49,267 bases of DNA from an uncultured Prevotella sp. (GCA_900550635.1 URSZ01000002.1:1-49267), one strand, 5' to 3'. Shown: positions 1-8,655, counted from the first letter of the stretch. Numbers and translations are program-made. Notes: generated by a model from the sequence alone, not told the origin.

Positions 1-1
1 T

Positions 2-463
2 AAGGTCGTGGTTGAATTGGAAAAACAATTAGAAGAACTCCCAAGAAAAGAAATAGCAGCAAAATCAATCTCGCACAGCAAGGCTATCTATGTTGACAAT
101 ATGGAAACCGCCATATCCATAACCAACGAATACGCGCCGGAGCATTTGATATTGTCAGTAAAAAATTACAATGACATAGCTTCAAAAATCACGAATGCCG
201 GTTCTGTTTTTCTTGGGCAGTATGCTTGTGAAAGCGCCGGCGACTATGCTTCGGGTACGAACCATACTCTTCCTACAAAAGCTTATGCAAAAGCATACAG
301 CGGATTATGTTTGGACAGTTTTATGCGAAAAATGACTTTGCAGGAGTTAACTCCTCAAGGAATCAAATCTATTGGGCACGCCGTTGAACTTATGGCCGGA
401 GCAGAAGGTCTGGACGCACATAAAAACGCCATGACCTTACGATTGAATAGTATAAAAATGTAG
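2..463 (+). CDS. hisD: Histidinol dehydrogenase, C-terminal part
   Basis: The gene enters from the left edge, so only about 153 C-terminal residues are present. HisD oxidises L-histidinol to L-histidine in two NAD-dependent steps, the last reactions of histidine synthesis. The visible part carries the conserved EYAPEHL segment and the glycine-rich AGDYASGTNHTLPT stretch of the HisD active-site region, ending in the family's MAGAEGLDAHKNAMTLR tail. The reading frame is open from base 2, so the first in-frame GTG (base 8) is internal and not a start. hisC begins 7 bases after the stop, in the order hisD-hisC-hisB typical of Bacteroidota his operons; any promoter lies upstream of the window. Identification is secure. 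Confidence 0.95.
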   Translation, partial: KVVVELEKQLEELPRKEIAAKSISHSKAIYVDNMETAISITNEYAPEHLILSVKNYNDIASKITNAGSVFLGQYACESAGDYASGTNHTLPTKAYAKAYSGLCLDSFMRKMTLQELTPQGIKSIGHAVELMAGAEGLDAHKNAMTLRLNSIKM

Positions 464-470
464 ACCAAAG

Positions 471-1508
471 ATGAAACCGTTAGATAAACTTGTACGTCCC
501 AATATTTTGAAATTAAAACCTTACAGGTGTGCCAGGAACGAGTTTACCGGTCACGCTGAAGTATTGCTCGACGCAAACGAAAATCCTTACAACGAGCCAT
601 ACAACCGTTATCCGGATCCTTTGCAGCGTGACCTGAAAAAGGCCGTTTCTGCGGTAAAGCATGTACCCGAGGAATGCATCTTTTTAGGTAATGGCAGCGA
701 TGAGGCAATAGATTTGGCTTTCCGGATATTTTGTGAACCGGGAAAGGACAATGTTGTCGCAATAGAACCTACGTATGGAATGTACCAGGTTTCGGCAGAT
801 ATTAACAATGTAGAATACAGGCCTGTTGAACTTGAAAGCGACTTCAGTTTCAAGGCCGAAAAGCTTCTGAATGCAACAGACGAAAATAAGAAACTGATAT
901 TCTTGTGCACGCCTAATAATCACACAGGGAACTTACTCCCTTATGACGAGGTTGTAAAAGTGCTTGAATCTTTCGAAGGTATAGTTGTAATCGACGAAGC
1001 GTATTCTGATTTCTCGAAAAAGAAAACATTCCGAAGCGAACTGGCAAAGTACCCCAACATGATTGTGCTGAATACTTTTTCCAAGGCATGGGGGTGTGCC
1101 GGTATACGTATAGGAATGGCCTACGCTTCAAAGCATATTATCGACATTTTCACCAACGTAAAATATCCGTATAATATCAACGAACTGTCGCAGCGTGAGG
1201 CCATGGCAATTATAGCGAAGAGCTTCGATGTCGACAAATGGGTGAACATAATTCTGGGTGAGCGTGTACGGCTTATGGATTCCGTGTCTATCCTGCCTTA
1301 CTGTACAAAGGTTTTCCCCACAGACGCCAATTTCTTCCTTGCACGCTTTGAAAACGCCCAGTCTGTGTACGATTATCTGGTAAGCTGCGGAGTTATCGTG
1401 CGCAACCGCTCCAACGTTGTGCTATGTAAAGATTGCCTTCGCATTACAGTAGGCTCACCTGCAGACAATACAAAACTCTTGGCGGCAATGCGAAAATACC
1501 GCTCATAA
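471..1508 (+). CDS. hisC: Histidinol-phosphate aminotransferase
   Basis: PLP-dependent fold-type I aminotransferase of 345 residues, the usual HisC length. It converts imidazole-acetol phosphate plus glutamate to histidinol phosphate in the cytosol. Visible landmarks are LDANENPY near residues 33-40, FLGNGSDEAID (71-81), the CTPNN segment (146-150), the PLP-pyridine aspartate in IDEAY (D175) and the Schiff-base lysine in NTFSKAWG (K205), followed by GIRIGMAYAS. It lies 7 bases after hisD and 22 bases before hisB, so it is certainly cotranscribed. The start at 471 fits the MKPLDKLVRPNI opening seen in Bacteroidales HisC. No anomalies. Confidence 0.96.
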   Translation: MKPLDKLVRPNILKLKPYRCARNEFTGHAEVLLDANENPYNEPYNRYPDPLQRDLKKAVSAVKHVPEECIFLGNGSDEAIDLAFRIFCEPGKDNVVAIEPTYGMYQVSADINNVEYRPVELESDFSFKAEKLLNATDENKKLIFLCTPNNHTGNLLPYDEVVKVLESFEGIVVIDEAYSDFSKKKTFRSELAKYPNMIVLNTFSKAWGCAGIRIGMAYASKHIIDIFTNVKYPYNINELSQREAMAIIAKSFDVDKWVNIILGERVRLMDSVSILPYCTKVFPTDANFFLARFENAQSVYDYLVSCGVIVRNRSNVVLCKDCLRITVGSPADNTKLLAAMRKYRS

Positions 1509-1530
1509 CCGTTTTTAATTATTAGCAACG

Positions 1531-2595
1531 ATGAAGAAAGCATTGTTCATTGACCGTGACGGAACGCTCATATTCGAGCCGGAAGACGAACAGATAGATT
1601 CTTTTGAAAAACTGAGGTTCATTCCCGGTGTATTCAACGCCTTACGCAAGATAACGAATCTTACCGATTATGAACTCGTAATGGTAACGAACCAGGACGG
1701 GCTGGGAACAGCTTCCTTTCCGGAGGAAACCTTTTGGCCGGTACTGAACTTCGTTATACGCGCCTTGGAAGATGAAGGTGTAAAGTTCAGCAAGATATTT
1801 ATCGATCGCACGTTCCCCGAAGACAACGCGCCGACGCGCAAGCCGGGTACGGCAATGCTTAAAGAATATATGAACGGCGATTATGACTTGGCTGCCAGCT
1901 ATGTTATAGGCGACCGCGATACGGATGTAAAACTTGCGGAAAATCTTTCTTGTCAAGCGCTGAAGCTGACGGAAACCATGAATTGGGATAAAATCGCCGA
2001 CATCGTTGTTGCAGGTTGTCGAAAAGCTGCCGTACACCGCATTACCGGCGAGACCGATATTTATATGGAAATAAACCTCGACGGCGAAGGCAAAAGCGAC
2101 ATATCTACGGGCCTCGGCTTTTTCGACCACATGCTCGAGCAAATTTCCCGCCATGGCAACATCGATTTGAAAATCTCAGCCAAAGGTGATTTGCATGTAG
2201 ATGAACATCACACAGTGGAAGACACCGCAATCGTACTTGGCCAATGCCTTAAACAGGCTTTAGGCGACAAGAAAGGTATTCAGCGCTATGGCTTCCAGTT
2301 GCCTATGGATGATTGCCTGTGTGATGTGGCAATAGATTTTTCCGGTCGTCCCTGGTTCGTATGGAACGCCGAATTCAAAAGGGAGAGGATAGGGGACGTT
2401 CCCACAGAACTCTTTTATCATTTCTTCAAGAGTTTGTCGGATAACGCACTGATTAACCTTAACATCTCAGCCACAGGAGAAAACGAGCACCATAAGATAG
2501 AAGGTATTTTCAAGGCCTTTGCCCGCGCGGTAAAAATGGCCGTACATCGCGACTTGCAGCATTATTACCTGCCTTCGTCAAAAGGTGTATTGTAA
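1531..2595 (+). CDS. hisB: Bifunctional histidinol-phosphatase / imidazoleglycerol-phosphate dehydratase
   Basis: Fused enzyme of 354 residues. The N-terminal HAD domain (about 1-165) has the DRDGT nucleophile motif (D8, D10) and VIGDRDTD (125-132), and dephosphorylates histidinol phosphate. The C-terminal IGPD domain (about 166-354) has FFDHML (197-202) and DEHHTVED (224-231), Mn-binding motifs that dehydrate imidazoleglycerol phosphate. The E. coli HisB phosphatase has a Cys/His zinc loop before the RKP motif. Here the matching stretch reads IDRTFPEDNAPTRKP, with no Cys or His. I recall the same form in other Bacteroidetes HisB proteins, so this is a lineage trait and not a defect. The next gene starts 2 bases after the stop. 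Confidence 0.96.
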   Translation: MKKALFIDRDGTLIFEPEDEQIDSFEKLRFIPGVFNALRKITNLTDYELVMVTNQDGLGTASFPEETFWPVLNFVIRALEDEGVKFSKIFIDRTFPEDNAPTRKPGTAMLKEYMNGDYDLAASYVIGDRDTDVKLAENLSCQALKLTETMNWDKIADIVVAGCRKAAVHRITGETDIYMEINLDGEGKSDISTGLGFFDHMLEQISRHGNIDLKISAKGDLHVDEHHTVEDTAIVLGQCLKQALGDKKGIQRYGFQLPMDDCLCDVAIDFSGRPWFVWNAEFKRERIGDVPTELFYHFFKSLSDNALINLNISATGENEHHKIEGIFKAFARAVKMAVHRDLQHYYLPSSKGVL

Positions 2596-2597
2596 CG

Positions 2598-3182
2598 ATG
2601 TGCCGAAAATTTTTACTTATATCTTTTATTTTTTCGCTACTGTTTTTTGTTGGCTGCGAAAAAGTGGATTTCAACGAGACCGAAGGCGAACCCGAAACCG
2701 ATTTGCCCGAAGAAGAACTCAGCGATACGCTTAGTGTGGCGCAAGCCTTGTATTTGGCCGAGTATGGTTCCGACGAAGACCTTTCAGCCATAAATGCAGT
2801 GGGGATAATAGGATACATAGTCGGCGCCATTCCCGGCACATCACTATCTAACGCCGTGTTCGGGCCTCCGTATAATTCAAACTCCAACATCCTTATAGCA
2901 GACGATATTTCCGAAACGCAACCCGAAAGATGTATGCCTGTAAGACTGGTGAAAGATACACCCTTTCGCGCAGAACTTAACCTGGAGGACAATCCCGCAA
3001 ACAAAGGACGGCTGATATTGGTTTCGGGAACGATAAAGAGCTATTTCCGCACTTACGGCGTATATGATTTGCAGGACTACACTTGGTGCGACGAAGAACA
3101 AGAGGAGACAAAACCAGATTATGACAATGGCGACAATCCCTATTTGGACTTCGATTCAGAATTGGTTCAAGGCGGCAGGTAG
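2598..3182 (+). CDS. DUF6359-type lipoprotein appended to the his operon
   Basis: Predicted lipoprotein of 194 residues. A hydrophobic signal runs to about residue 19 and ends in a lipobox (FFVGC, lipid-bearing Cys20), followed by an acidic linker rich in E and D. The rest resembles DUF6359, a small OB-like domain of Bacteroidetes surface proteins: it opens with LSVAQALYLAE, then GIIGYIVGAIPG, SNILIADD, CMPVRL, LNLEDNPANKGR and SGTIKSYFRTYGVYDLQDY. The role of the family is unknown. The ATG is 2 bases past the hisB stop, which implies translational coupling, although nothing ties the protein to histidine synthesis. No terminator is obvious directly after it; repeat element R1 lies about 140 bases downstream. 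Confidence 0.8.
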   Translation: MCRKFLLISFIFSLLFFVGCEKVDFNETEGEPETDLPEEELSDTLSVAQALYLAEYGSDEDLSAINAVGIIGYIVGAIPGTSLSNAVFGPPYNSNSNILIADDISETQPERCMPVRLVKDTPFRAELNLEDNPANKGRLILVSGTIKSYFRTYGVYDLQDYTWCDEEQEETKPDYDNGDNPYLDFDSELVQGGR

Positions 3183-3324
3183 GTACATATCCGGTATTGC
3201 CTGCAATGAATAATATATGTGCGCATTATTTTGCCAGTATTCATGGTTGTGCAAAAAGTCAGAAAACAGACATTGCGTGACGGCGCAAAAAACACCTCGA
3301 AACAGACATTTTTCGTGCCGAAAA

Positions 3325-3484
3325 GTGAAAACTGATTTTCAGCGTTTTTTACCCACATGGGAGCAAAGAAAAAATATGTCCGACATATTTTGAAATAGGT
3401 CGGACATATTTTAAAATACAAGGCACATATTTTTCGCTCTCTGAAAACCCGTTCGAAAAACGCCCCGAAAACGTAGACAAAAAA
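3325..3484 (+). repeat. Three-word 21-bp-pitch intergenic element R1
   Basis: Core words start at 3377, 3398 and 3419, exactly 21 bp apart: A (TGTCCGACATA), A reversed (GGTCGGACATA) and B reversed (CAAGGCACATA). They are separated by TTTTGAAATA and TTTTAAAATA. The first word with its neighbours is a perfect TATGTC-C-GACATA dyad, and words 1 and 2 can form a 13-bp stem with one mismatch. The left flank has GTGAAAACTGATTTTCAGCG, ACCCACATGG and GAGCAAAG; the right flank has CGCTCTCTGAAAACCC. Both flanks recur in R3 and R7. The element lies in the convergent gap between 3182 and 3558, which holds nothing else I recognise. Confidence 0.85.
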
Positions 3485-3557
3485 GCCGCATTTGCCGTAG
3501 AATATCGGAGGAGATGGAAATTTGTTCTGTGTATGAAAGTACCAAAAGCGCGCAGTG

Positions 3558-4022
3558 TCAGAATTTATGGCAAATTATCCGTGCATAGTCCGAACTTAGT
3601 TGCATTTCACTACCGTTCAACTTGTCGATATGAAAGTCGGCTGATATTCCGTCTATACCGAAACATCTGAGCGACGTGGTGGCTGAATCGGTAAGCAGTT
3701 GATCTTCTGCGAATCCTTTGCGGTAAAAATTATATAAGCTCAGCGATGAACCTTTGTACTTGAAACGGGATAATATAACGTCGGTTTGTACTTCATTGCT
3801 GAATGTGCCTGTACGGATTTGTGCGAGTTTTAATTGAAAACTCAGGTATACCTTTTGAGATTTAATGTCAACGAGCGAATCGTATTCGGAACCGTGGGCG
3901 TAGTTAACAGACATGATTTGCCACATGCCATCCAATTTCCCGTTTTCTGGAAGCTTGTCGCATGAAACGGCGGAAAACAAAATAGCGGCCGCGCTTATTA
4001 TATATGCAATATGTTTTTTCAT
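3558..4022 (-). CDS. Lipocalin-like lipoprotein
   Basis: 154-residue lipoprotein: a signal peptide with lipobox AVSC (Cys21) precedes a small beta-rich domain starting KLDGMWQIMSVNYAHGSEYDSL, an opening typical of lipocalin-like proteins of Bacteroidales. Further predicted strands include KVYLSFQLKLAQIRTG and DVILSRFKYKGSSLSLYNF. The ligand and role are unknown. It is the last gene of a minus-strand run behind rny and the Wzi family gene, 15 bases after the Wzi stop. That placement suggests an envelope role, possibly as a partner of the outer-membrane protein, but this is inference from position only. Confidence 0.7.
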   Translation of the reverse strand: MKKHIAYIISAAAILFSAVSCDKLPENGKLDGMWQIMSVNYAHGSEYDSLVDIKSQKVYLSFQLKLAQIRTGTFSNEVQTDVILSRFKYKGSSLSLYNFYRKGFAEDQLLTDSATTSLRCFGIDGISADFHIDKLNGSEMQLSSDYARIICHKF

Positions 4023-4037
4023 ATTTTCTACTATCCG

Positions 4038-5618
4038 TTACAATGAGAATAAACCGGTTTTCCTTATAGTGAATTGAATGCCCTGGTTGTTGCCGGTAAG
4101 TGAGCTGCGGTCGATTCCGAATGCAGCTGTGGCGCTCCAGCCCTTTGCATTCCAGCGGCCGATGCGGTAAGGGGAATAAGTCAATTCGCACAGAAATGAG
4201 CGTTGGTATTTTTTATCATCCAATGGTTCTGCGTATGTTCCTAAATGTTGTGAATATGTGAATAAGAGCCTGTAATGCAAGTCATCGGTAGGGTCACCGC
4301 AAATTCCTATGTGGTGAGCTGAAAAACGGTTGCTCTTAAATTTAACATTGCCGTCGTTGTTGTATATAGGAGAGATGTAGAGTGGGTTGCCTATAGCTTG
4401 TCCCCAATGTTGCCACCCGTTATATATGCCGTGGTTGTAATAATTGTCAGCAGCGCTTATCTGGTCGGGTATGGCGGCTGTGTGGTCGTGATAGATTGGG
4501 CCGCTTTGGTATTTTGTATACATATATTCGTATACAACGGTGCTGACAAAATGGTTCTTTGGAAGGGAGAGTTCAAGTCCGTATATTGCATCCTTCCAGC
4601 CGTATTCCCAAAATAATGCGGAGTGGTCTTCGAAGAAATGGTCATAATAAAATCTTGCACTCCAATTCGGACCTTTGTATTTAAGGCTGAATAACCAAGA
4701 GCCGACAGTGTTGCCTAATGCGTTTTTGTATACGGTTTCGCCGACATCCGCGCCTTTTACAAAAAAGATTTTTACGAAGTCTTTTAATCCACCGTATAGG
4801 TTTGTGCAAATTCCATATTGGTCATATAACTTACCACCGAACGTGGCTGCCATTTCTACGCCTCCTTCCAAAGTCAGTGGAAACTTATCCTCATTGCCTA
4901 TCCGTAGGAACCCGGACTTGCTGTGGTATAGAACTTGCCTAAGATAACGATTGTCATGCTTTGTGAAATTCCTTTGCCATCCACCGTCTGTTGTAAAGCC
5001 GTAGCCTACATGTCCTCTAATGGAAAGCCATTTGTCTTTCCCTGATATAGAAATATATTCGGGTATTTCAAATCTTATTTCAGGAATGGGGCGCGCATTT
5101 ATACCAAGCGTCTGACTACCGGTGCTGAGTTCATCGTTCTTCAAATTTGCACAGCGTTCCTTTGCCCCTATTGATAGCAGAACGTTTTTGTATGCGATGT
5201 CGGCATATAATTGCTGGATGAAAACATCGCTTGTGTAATTGTGAGCCGCTACAAGGTCCAAACCGTAACCGACTTTCCAATTTCGATTCGAATCGTTTTT
5301 ATATGAGCGGGATATACCGGCACGTACATGCCCGTTCCTCGGCGTTATACCTCCCAATCCATATCGGTTGGAATGCAGCCAAAATGGTGTGTGCTTGGTG
5401 TCAAACGAATAATTGCCCAAGGCTTCTAATTTGTACTCAATATCTTCAAGTGGTGTTTTTATGTATTCTGTCGTATCTGTAGGGACATAAACCTCATTCA
5501 AGCCCAAAGAAGCACTGGATCGCGATTGGGCTTGAATGGGTGTCCATCTTCCACATAGGATTAATACTATAAAAACAACTCCTACGTTTCTTTGTACGAG
5601 GTGATGAAATATAAGCAC
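4038..5618 (-). CDS. Capsule assembly Wzi family outer-membrane protein
   Basis: 526 residues with an N-terminal signal (hydrophobic stretch to about residue 30, cleavage near IQAQS). The mature protein is rich in alternating aromatic/polar strands, as in an outer-membrane beta-barrel. The segment KHTPFWLHSNRYGLGG is characteristic of the Bacteroidetes branch of the Cap_assembly_Wzi family. In Klebsiella, Wzi is an outer-membrane lectin that anchors capsule; in Bacteroidetes the role is only assumed to be similar. The start is a GTG (base 5618), with only 4 bases between it and the rny stop, so it is cotranscribed with rny. The capsule locus itself is not in the window; the nearest surface-glycan genes are at 21.8-24.3 kb. 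Confidence 0.82.
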   Translation of the reverse strand: MLIFHHLVQRNVGVVFIVLILCGRWTPIQAQSRSSASLGLNEVYVPTDTTEYIKTPLEDIEYKLEALGNYSFDTKHTPFWLHSNRYGLGGITPRNGHVRAGISRSYKNDSNRNWKVGYGLDLVAAHNYTSDVFIQQLYADIAYKNVLLSIGAKERCANLKNDELSTGSQTLGINARPIPEIRFEIPEYISISGKDKWLSIRGHVGYGFTTDGGWQRNFTKHDNRYLRQVLYHSKSGFLRIGNEDKFPLTLEGGVEMAATFGGKLYDQYGICTNLYGGLKDFVKIFFVKGADVGETVYKNALGNTVGSWLFSLKYKGPNWSARFYYDHFFEDHSALFWEYGWKDAIYGLELSLPKNHFVSTVVYEYMYTKYQSGPIYHDHTAAIPDQISAADNYYNHGIYNGWQHWGQAIGNPLYISPIYNNDGNVKFKSNRFSAHHIGICGDPTDDLHYRLLFTYSQHLGTYAEPLDDKKYQRSFLCELTYSPYRIGRWNAKGWSATAAFGIDRSSLTGNNQGIQFTIRKTGLFSL

Positions 5619-5622
5619 GGCC

Positions 5623-7164
5623 TTATTTTGCGTAACTTACGGAACGAGTCTCGCGTATAACTGTAATTTTTACCTGTCCCGGATATGTCATTTCATCTTG
5701 AATGCGTTTTGCTATCTCGTTACTGAGATTTTCTGTTTGTTTGTCATCTATCTTATCCGCACCAACAATTACGCGCAACTCTCGTCCTGCTTGAATAGCA
5801 TAAGTCTTGGTTACTCCGGGGTAACTCATTGCTATGTTTTCCAAATCGTTCAATCGCTTGATGTATGCTTCAACAACTTCACGACGGGCTCCCGGGCGGG
5901 CACCACTGATAGCGTCGCAGACTTGTACTATTGGAGCTAATAATGTGTTCATCTCTACTTCATCGTGGTGGGCACCTATAGCGTTGCATATATCTGCTTT
6001 TTCCTTGTATTGTTCAGCCAATTTCGCGCCGTAGAGTGCGTGTGGCATTTCAGGCTCCTCGTCAGGCACTTTGCCAATATCGTGCAATAATCCGGCCCGC
6101 TTGGCTTTCTTGGGATTTAATCCTAATTCCGAAGCCATTATAGCACATAAATTAGCCGTTTCGCGCGCATGTTGCAGAAGATTCTGGCCGTATGAAGAAC
6201 GATATTTCATTTTGCCTATTAAACGGACCAATTCGGGGTGCAAACCATGAACGCCGAGGTCTATTGTCGTTCGTTTTCCTGTTTCTATTATTTCTTCTTC
6301 AACTTGTTTCTTTACTTTGGCAACAACCTCCTCAATTCGTGCAGGGTGTATTCTTCCGTCAGTAATTAATTGGTGAAGAGCGAGACGGCATATTTCACGG
6401 CGCACCGGGTCGAATGCAGAAATAACAATGGATTCTGGTGTGTCGTCCACTACAAGTTCAACACCTGTAGCGGCTTCAAGTGCTCTGATATTCCTTCCCT
6501 CACGGCCAATAATGCGGCCTTTAACCTCATCGTTATCTATATGGAAAACTGTTACGCTGTTTTCAATGGCTGTTTCTGTTGCTACTCGCTGAATTGTTTG
6601 TATTACAATTTTCTTTGCTTCTTTGTTGGCCGTCATTTTAGCGTCATCAATTATTTCATTGATGTAGCTTTGGGCATCACTTTTTGCTTCATCCTTTAAA
6701 GATTCTATCAGGTATGTTTTTGCCTCTTCTGCCGACAGTCCGCTAAGTTCTTCAAGTTTCTCACGCTCTTTCAGCAACATTTTCTGGAGCTCTTCTCCTT
6801 TTTGGTTTATTGCTGTTTGAGCTTGCTCGAGTCTGTTTTTTATTTCTTCTTGTTCTGCTTTTTTACGCGACAGTTCTTCTTGCTTTTGGTTCAAACTTAT
6901 TTCGCGTTGTTTGAGTTTATTTTCTATTTGGAATATACGCTGGTTACGCGACTGGATTTCCTTTTCCAGTTCATTTTTTTTGCTTAAGAACTTCTCTTTT
7001 ACTTCTAAAAGTTTTTTTTCTTTTATAACATTAGCTTCTTTATTTGCGTCGTTAATCATCTGTTTGTAACGACCGGTAATGACATATCTGAATATTAAGT
7101 ATCCAATGCCGCAGCCGGCTATCAGCGCAATAAATATAAATATAGTCAAGACTATAGTGCTCAT
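5623..7164 (-). CDS. rny: Ribonuclease Y
   Basis: Membrane-anchored endoribonuclease that starts mRNA turnover; 513 residues, normal for the family. An N-terminal transmembrane helix (about 4-28) is followed by a long charged coiled coil (about 30-195, Lys/Glu rich). A KH RNA-binding domain (GRIIGREGRN at 217-226) comes next, then an HD phosphohydrolase domain with the catalytic HD pair in LLHDIGK (H361, D362) and IGAHHDE (397-402). It follows zapA on the same strand after a 119-base gap and overlaps nothing. The downstream Wzi gene begins 4 bases after its stop. No anomalies. Confidence 0.97.
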   Translation of the reverse strand: MSTIVLTIFIFIALIAGCGIGYLIFRYVITGRYKQMINDANKEANVIKEKKLLEVKEKFLSKKNELEKEIQSRNQRIFQIENKLKQREISLNQKQEELSRKKAEQEEIKNRLEQAQTAINQKGEELQKMLLKEREKLEELSGLSAEEAKTYLIESLKDEAKSDAQSYINEIIDDAKMTANKEAKKIVIQTIQRVATETAIENSVTVFHIDNDEVKGRIIGREGRNIRALEAATGVELVVDDTPESIVISAFDPVRREICRLALHQLITDGRIHPARIEEVVAKVKKQVEEEIIETGKRTTIDLGVHGLHPELVRLIGKMKYRSSYGQNLLQHARETANLCAIMASELGLNPKKAKRAGLLHDIGKVPDEEPEMPHALYGAKLAEQYKEKADICNAIGAHHDEVEMNTLLAPIVQVCDAISGARPGARREVVEAYIKRLNDLENIAMSYPGVTKTYAIQAGRELRVIVGADKIDDKQTENLSNEIAKRIQDEMTYPGQVKITVIRETRSVSYAK

Positions 7165-7283
7165 ATCTGTTTTGTTTTTTATGAATAAATTATAGTTTCT
7201 TCTTTTGTTTGTTGCTGCAAACTAAGGCATTGTGTACCGGCTAAAGAAGAAAAACAAACAGATGTGGATAGCGAACAAGTAAG

Positions 7284-7583
7284 TTATTCGGATGCTAATG
7301 TCGACTCGATTTCCGCAGTAATGTTTTGCAATACGGCTTCATAAGGTTCGGTGTCGTTCCTTTTCTCGCTGCGTATCAGTTGTACGCTTAAATCAAGCAT
7401 AGCCATGAACATATACCGCTCTTCTTCCAAATTTGGAAAATGCTCTTTGTATAAGTTCAATTTATCGTTAATTTTACGTTCGGCGGCGCGGTAAATCTCT
7501 TCCTCGTCGCGACGTATTTTTATAGGATATGTTTGATTGTCTATCCTTAATTGTATAACGAATTTTTCGCTTACTTCATTCAT
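7284..7583 (-). CDS. zapA: Cell division protein ZapA
   Basis: 99-residue ZapA: it binds and bundles FtsZ protofilaments to stabilise the division ring. The sequence opens KFVIQLRIDNQTYPIKIRRDEEEIYRAAERKINDKLNLYKEHFP and continues into a helical coiled-coil region ending at an acidic tail, the standard ZapA layout. It lies 18 bases downstream of the coiled-coil gene at 7602-7898 and upstream of rny, an order I know from other Bacteroidales. Transcription probably begins at the promoter at 7923-7954. The start at 7583 is the only plausible ATG. Confidence 0.9.
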   Translation of the reverse strand: MNEVSEKFVIQLRIDNQTYPIKIRRDEEEIYRAAERKINDKLNLYKEHFPNLEEERYMFMAMLDLSVQLIRSEKRNDTEPYEAVLQNITAEIESTLASE

Positions 7584-7601
7584 CGTTTCGTTGTCAATGT
7601 T

Positions 7602-7898
7602 TTAAACATTCAACAATGCGATGCATTTATCCACTTGGCGCACGAGTGCCTCAAAACGCTGTTTTGATTTGGCCACGTCGCCATTGTTTATCTCTATCAT
7701 CTTGGCCGTTTTGAGATTCTGATATGATTGCTCGAGGTTTTCCAACTTCTCGTGAAGTTTTTTAATCTCAAGTTCTTTCTGCTCCACGGTTTTAACCAAT
7801 TCGTTCCGCTGTTTGCGAACCGACTCGTACTCATACATGAGCTGTCGTGCTCTTGTCTGAAAAACCTGAAGTATGTTATCTTTATTCTCTAACGCCAT
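7602..7898 (-). CDS. ZapB-like coiled-coil protein upstream of zapA
   Basis: 98 residues, almost wholly coiled coil (heptad-like charged pattern from about 15 to 75). It ends in AKSKQRFEALVRQVDKCIALLNV, a tail I recognise as strongly conserved in Bacteroidales homologues that sit next to zapA. No enzymatic motif is present. Size, coiled coil and constant linkage to zapA suggest a divisome factor comparable to ZapB. That is inference; sequence similarity to E. coli ZapB is no more than general coiled-coil likeness. First gene of the minus-strand transcript that continues through zapA and rny. Confidence 0.75.
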   Translation of the reverse strand: MALENKDNILQVFQTRARQLMYEYESVRKQRNELVKTVEQKELEIKKLHEKLENLEQSYQNLKTAKMIEINNGDVAKSKQRFEALVRQVDKCIALLNV

Positions 7899-7922
7899 TA
7901 GTGAAGCATGTGGTTATACTTG

Positions 7923-7954
7923 CAAATTTATAAAATGTTTAATTAACACGCAAG
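7923..7954 (-). promoter_or_regulatory. Bacteroidota promoter for zapB-like/zapA/rny
   Basis: On the minus strand a -33 CTTG (7954-7951) is followed after 20 bases by a -7 TAAATTTG (7930-7923), close to the Bacteroidota consensus TTTG-N19-21-TAnnTTTG. It lies about 25 bases upstream of the ATG at 7898. Confidence 0.7.
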
Positions 7955-7963
7955 TACCTGTCT

Positions 7964-8608
7964 TTATTTCTTTTCCCCGGTGTCAACGTCTTTTGGCTTT
8001 GGCTCTTTTTTTGCGAGCATTACCAGGCGGAATACATATTCAGTCATCCACGCTTGTGAATATCCTAATGCGTGTTGATACTTACGTATTGAAACACATG
8101 CATTTCTTACTCCGTCGTCTTTCCACGTGTTCCTTGTCATTATATCGGAAATAGCGCGCTGAGTCATGGCCTTTATCGTTCCTTTGAAAAAGGATGGCAT
8201 GCGGAATTTCCATTTCATGACATTTCCCATAAGCATTAGCAAGTCCTGTGAAAAGCCTTGAAACAAGAAAAGGTAATTGCGTACATCGTTGATACTGCGG
8301 CAATGTTGTTTTATGCTTGTATCTATTTCGCGGAAAAAGGACTCATCCATATCGTAGAGCTCTGTAAGCATTTTACGACAACGTATTTTTTCACCGTGTC
8401 CTAAGCGGTTGTTTAATGTAGGCACATGCAGTGTTTGCTTAAACACCCTCAAATCGGGCAACATTGCCAGATTCGTAATGCCGAGATTTGCCGCCATGGT
8501 GGATTGGAAATAAACCCGTATCAAAGTCATGAAATCTTCAAGGCCTCCTATACGGTGTCCGTCGGATGTTTCATCCTTCTTTTTGAATATGTTTGATAAT
8601 ATGCTCAT
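7964..8608 (-). CDS. Conserved Bacteroidales hypothetical protein
   Basis: 214 residues starting MSILSNIFKKKDETSDGHRIGG. I chose the ATG at 8608 over one 42 bases further upstream because the conserved sequence begins here and the -7 box at 8648-8655 leaves room only for a short leader. No signal peptide or membrane segment. The protein is basic and helical, with the conserved-looking stretches GLEDFMTLIRVYF, NLAMLPDLRVFKQTLHVPT, GHGEKIRCRKMLTELY, FQGFSQDLLMLMGNVMKWKFR and MTEYVFRLVMLAKKEPKPK. I recall close relatives throughout Bacteroidales, always unannotated. No function can be assigned. The nearby division genes are on the same strand but have their own promoter. Confidence 0.75.
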   Translation of the reverse strand: MSILSNIFKKKDETSDGHRIGGLEDFMTLIRVYFQSTMAANLGITNLAMLPDLRVFKQTLHVPTLNNRLGHGEKIRCRKMLTELYDMDESFFREIDTSIKQHCRSINDVRNYLFLFQGFSQDLLMLMGNVMKWKFRMPSFFKGTIKAMTQRAISDIMTRNTWKDDGVRNACVSIRKYQHALGYSQAWMTEYVFRLVMLAKKEPKPKDVDTGEKK

Positions 8609-8647
8609 AATTATTATAGTATAATGGTTGTCTTTTATTTTCACTTG

Positions 8648-8655
8648 CAAAGATA
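8648..8655 (-). promoter_or_regulatory. -7 box for the gene at 7964-8608
   Basis: Minus-strand TATCTTTG, a perfect TAnnTTTG -7 element, 39 bases upstream of the ATG. No convincing -33 TTTG is present at the expected spacing. Confidence 0.55.

Noticed and set aside
608..910. Antisense frames inside hisC, hisB, rny, ppdK, the C10 protease and other genes
   Set aside because: They are shadows of genes with clear family motifs on the other strand and carry no domain of their own.
1800..1860. Loss of the HisB phosphatase zinc ligands as a defect
   Set aside because: The Cys-free loop IDRTFPEDNAPTRKP is, as far as I recall, the normal Bacteroidetes form of HisB; catalytic D8 and D10 are intact.
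3377..3429. The 21-bp-pitch words as a CRISPR-like or minisatellite array
   Set aside because: Only three units per site, with short constant AT spacers and variable words in palindromic pairs, and no cas genes nearby. The copies are dispersed, not tandemly expanded.
7165..7283. A 6S-like RNA between zapA and rny, by analogy with E. coli ssrS next to zapA
   Set aside because: Only a weak 9-bp purine/pyrimidine stem is seen, and there is no open-complex-like central bubble or promoter; position alone is not enough.
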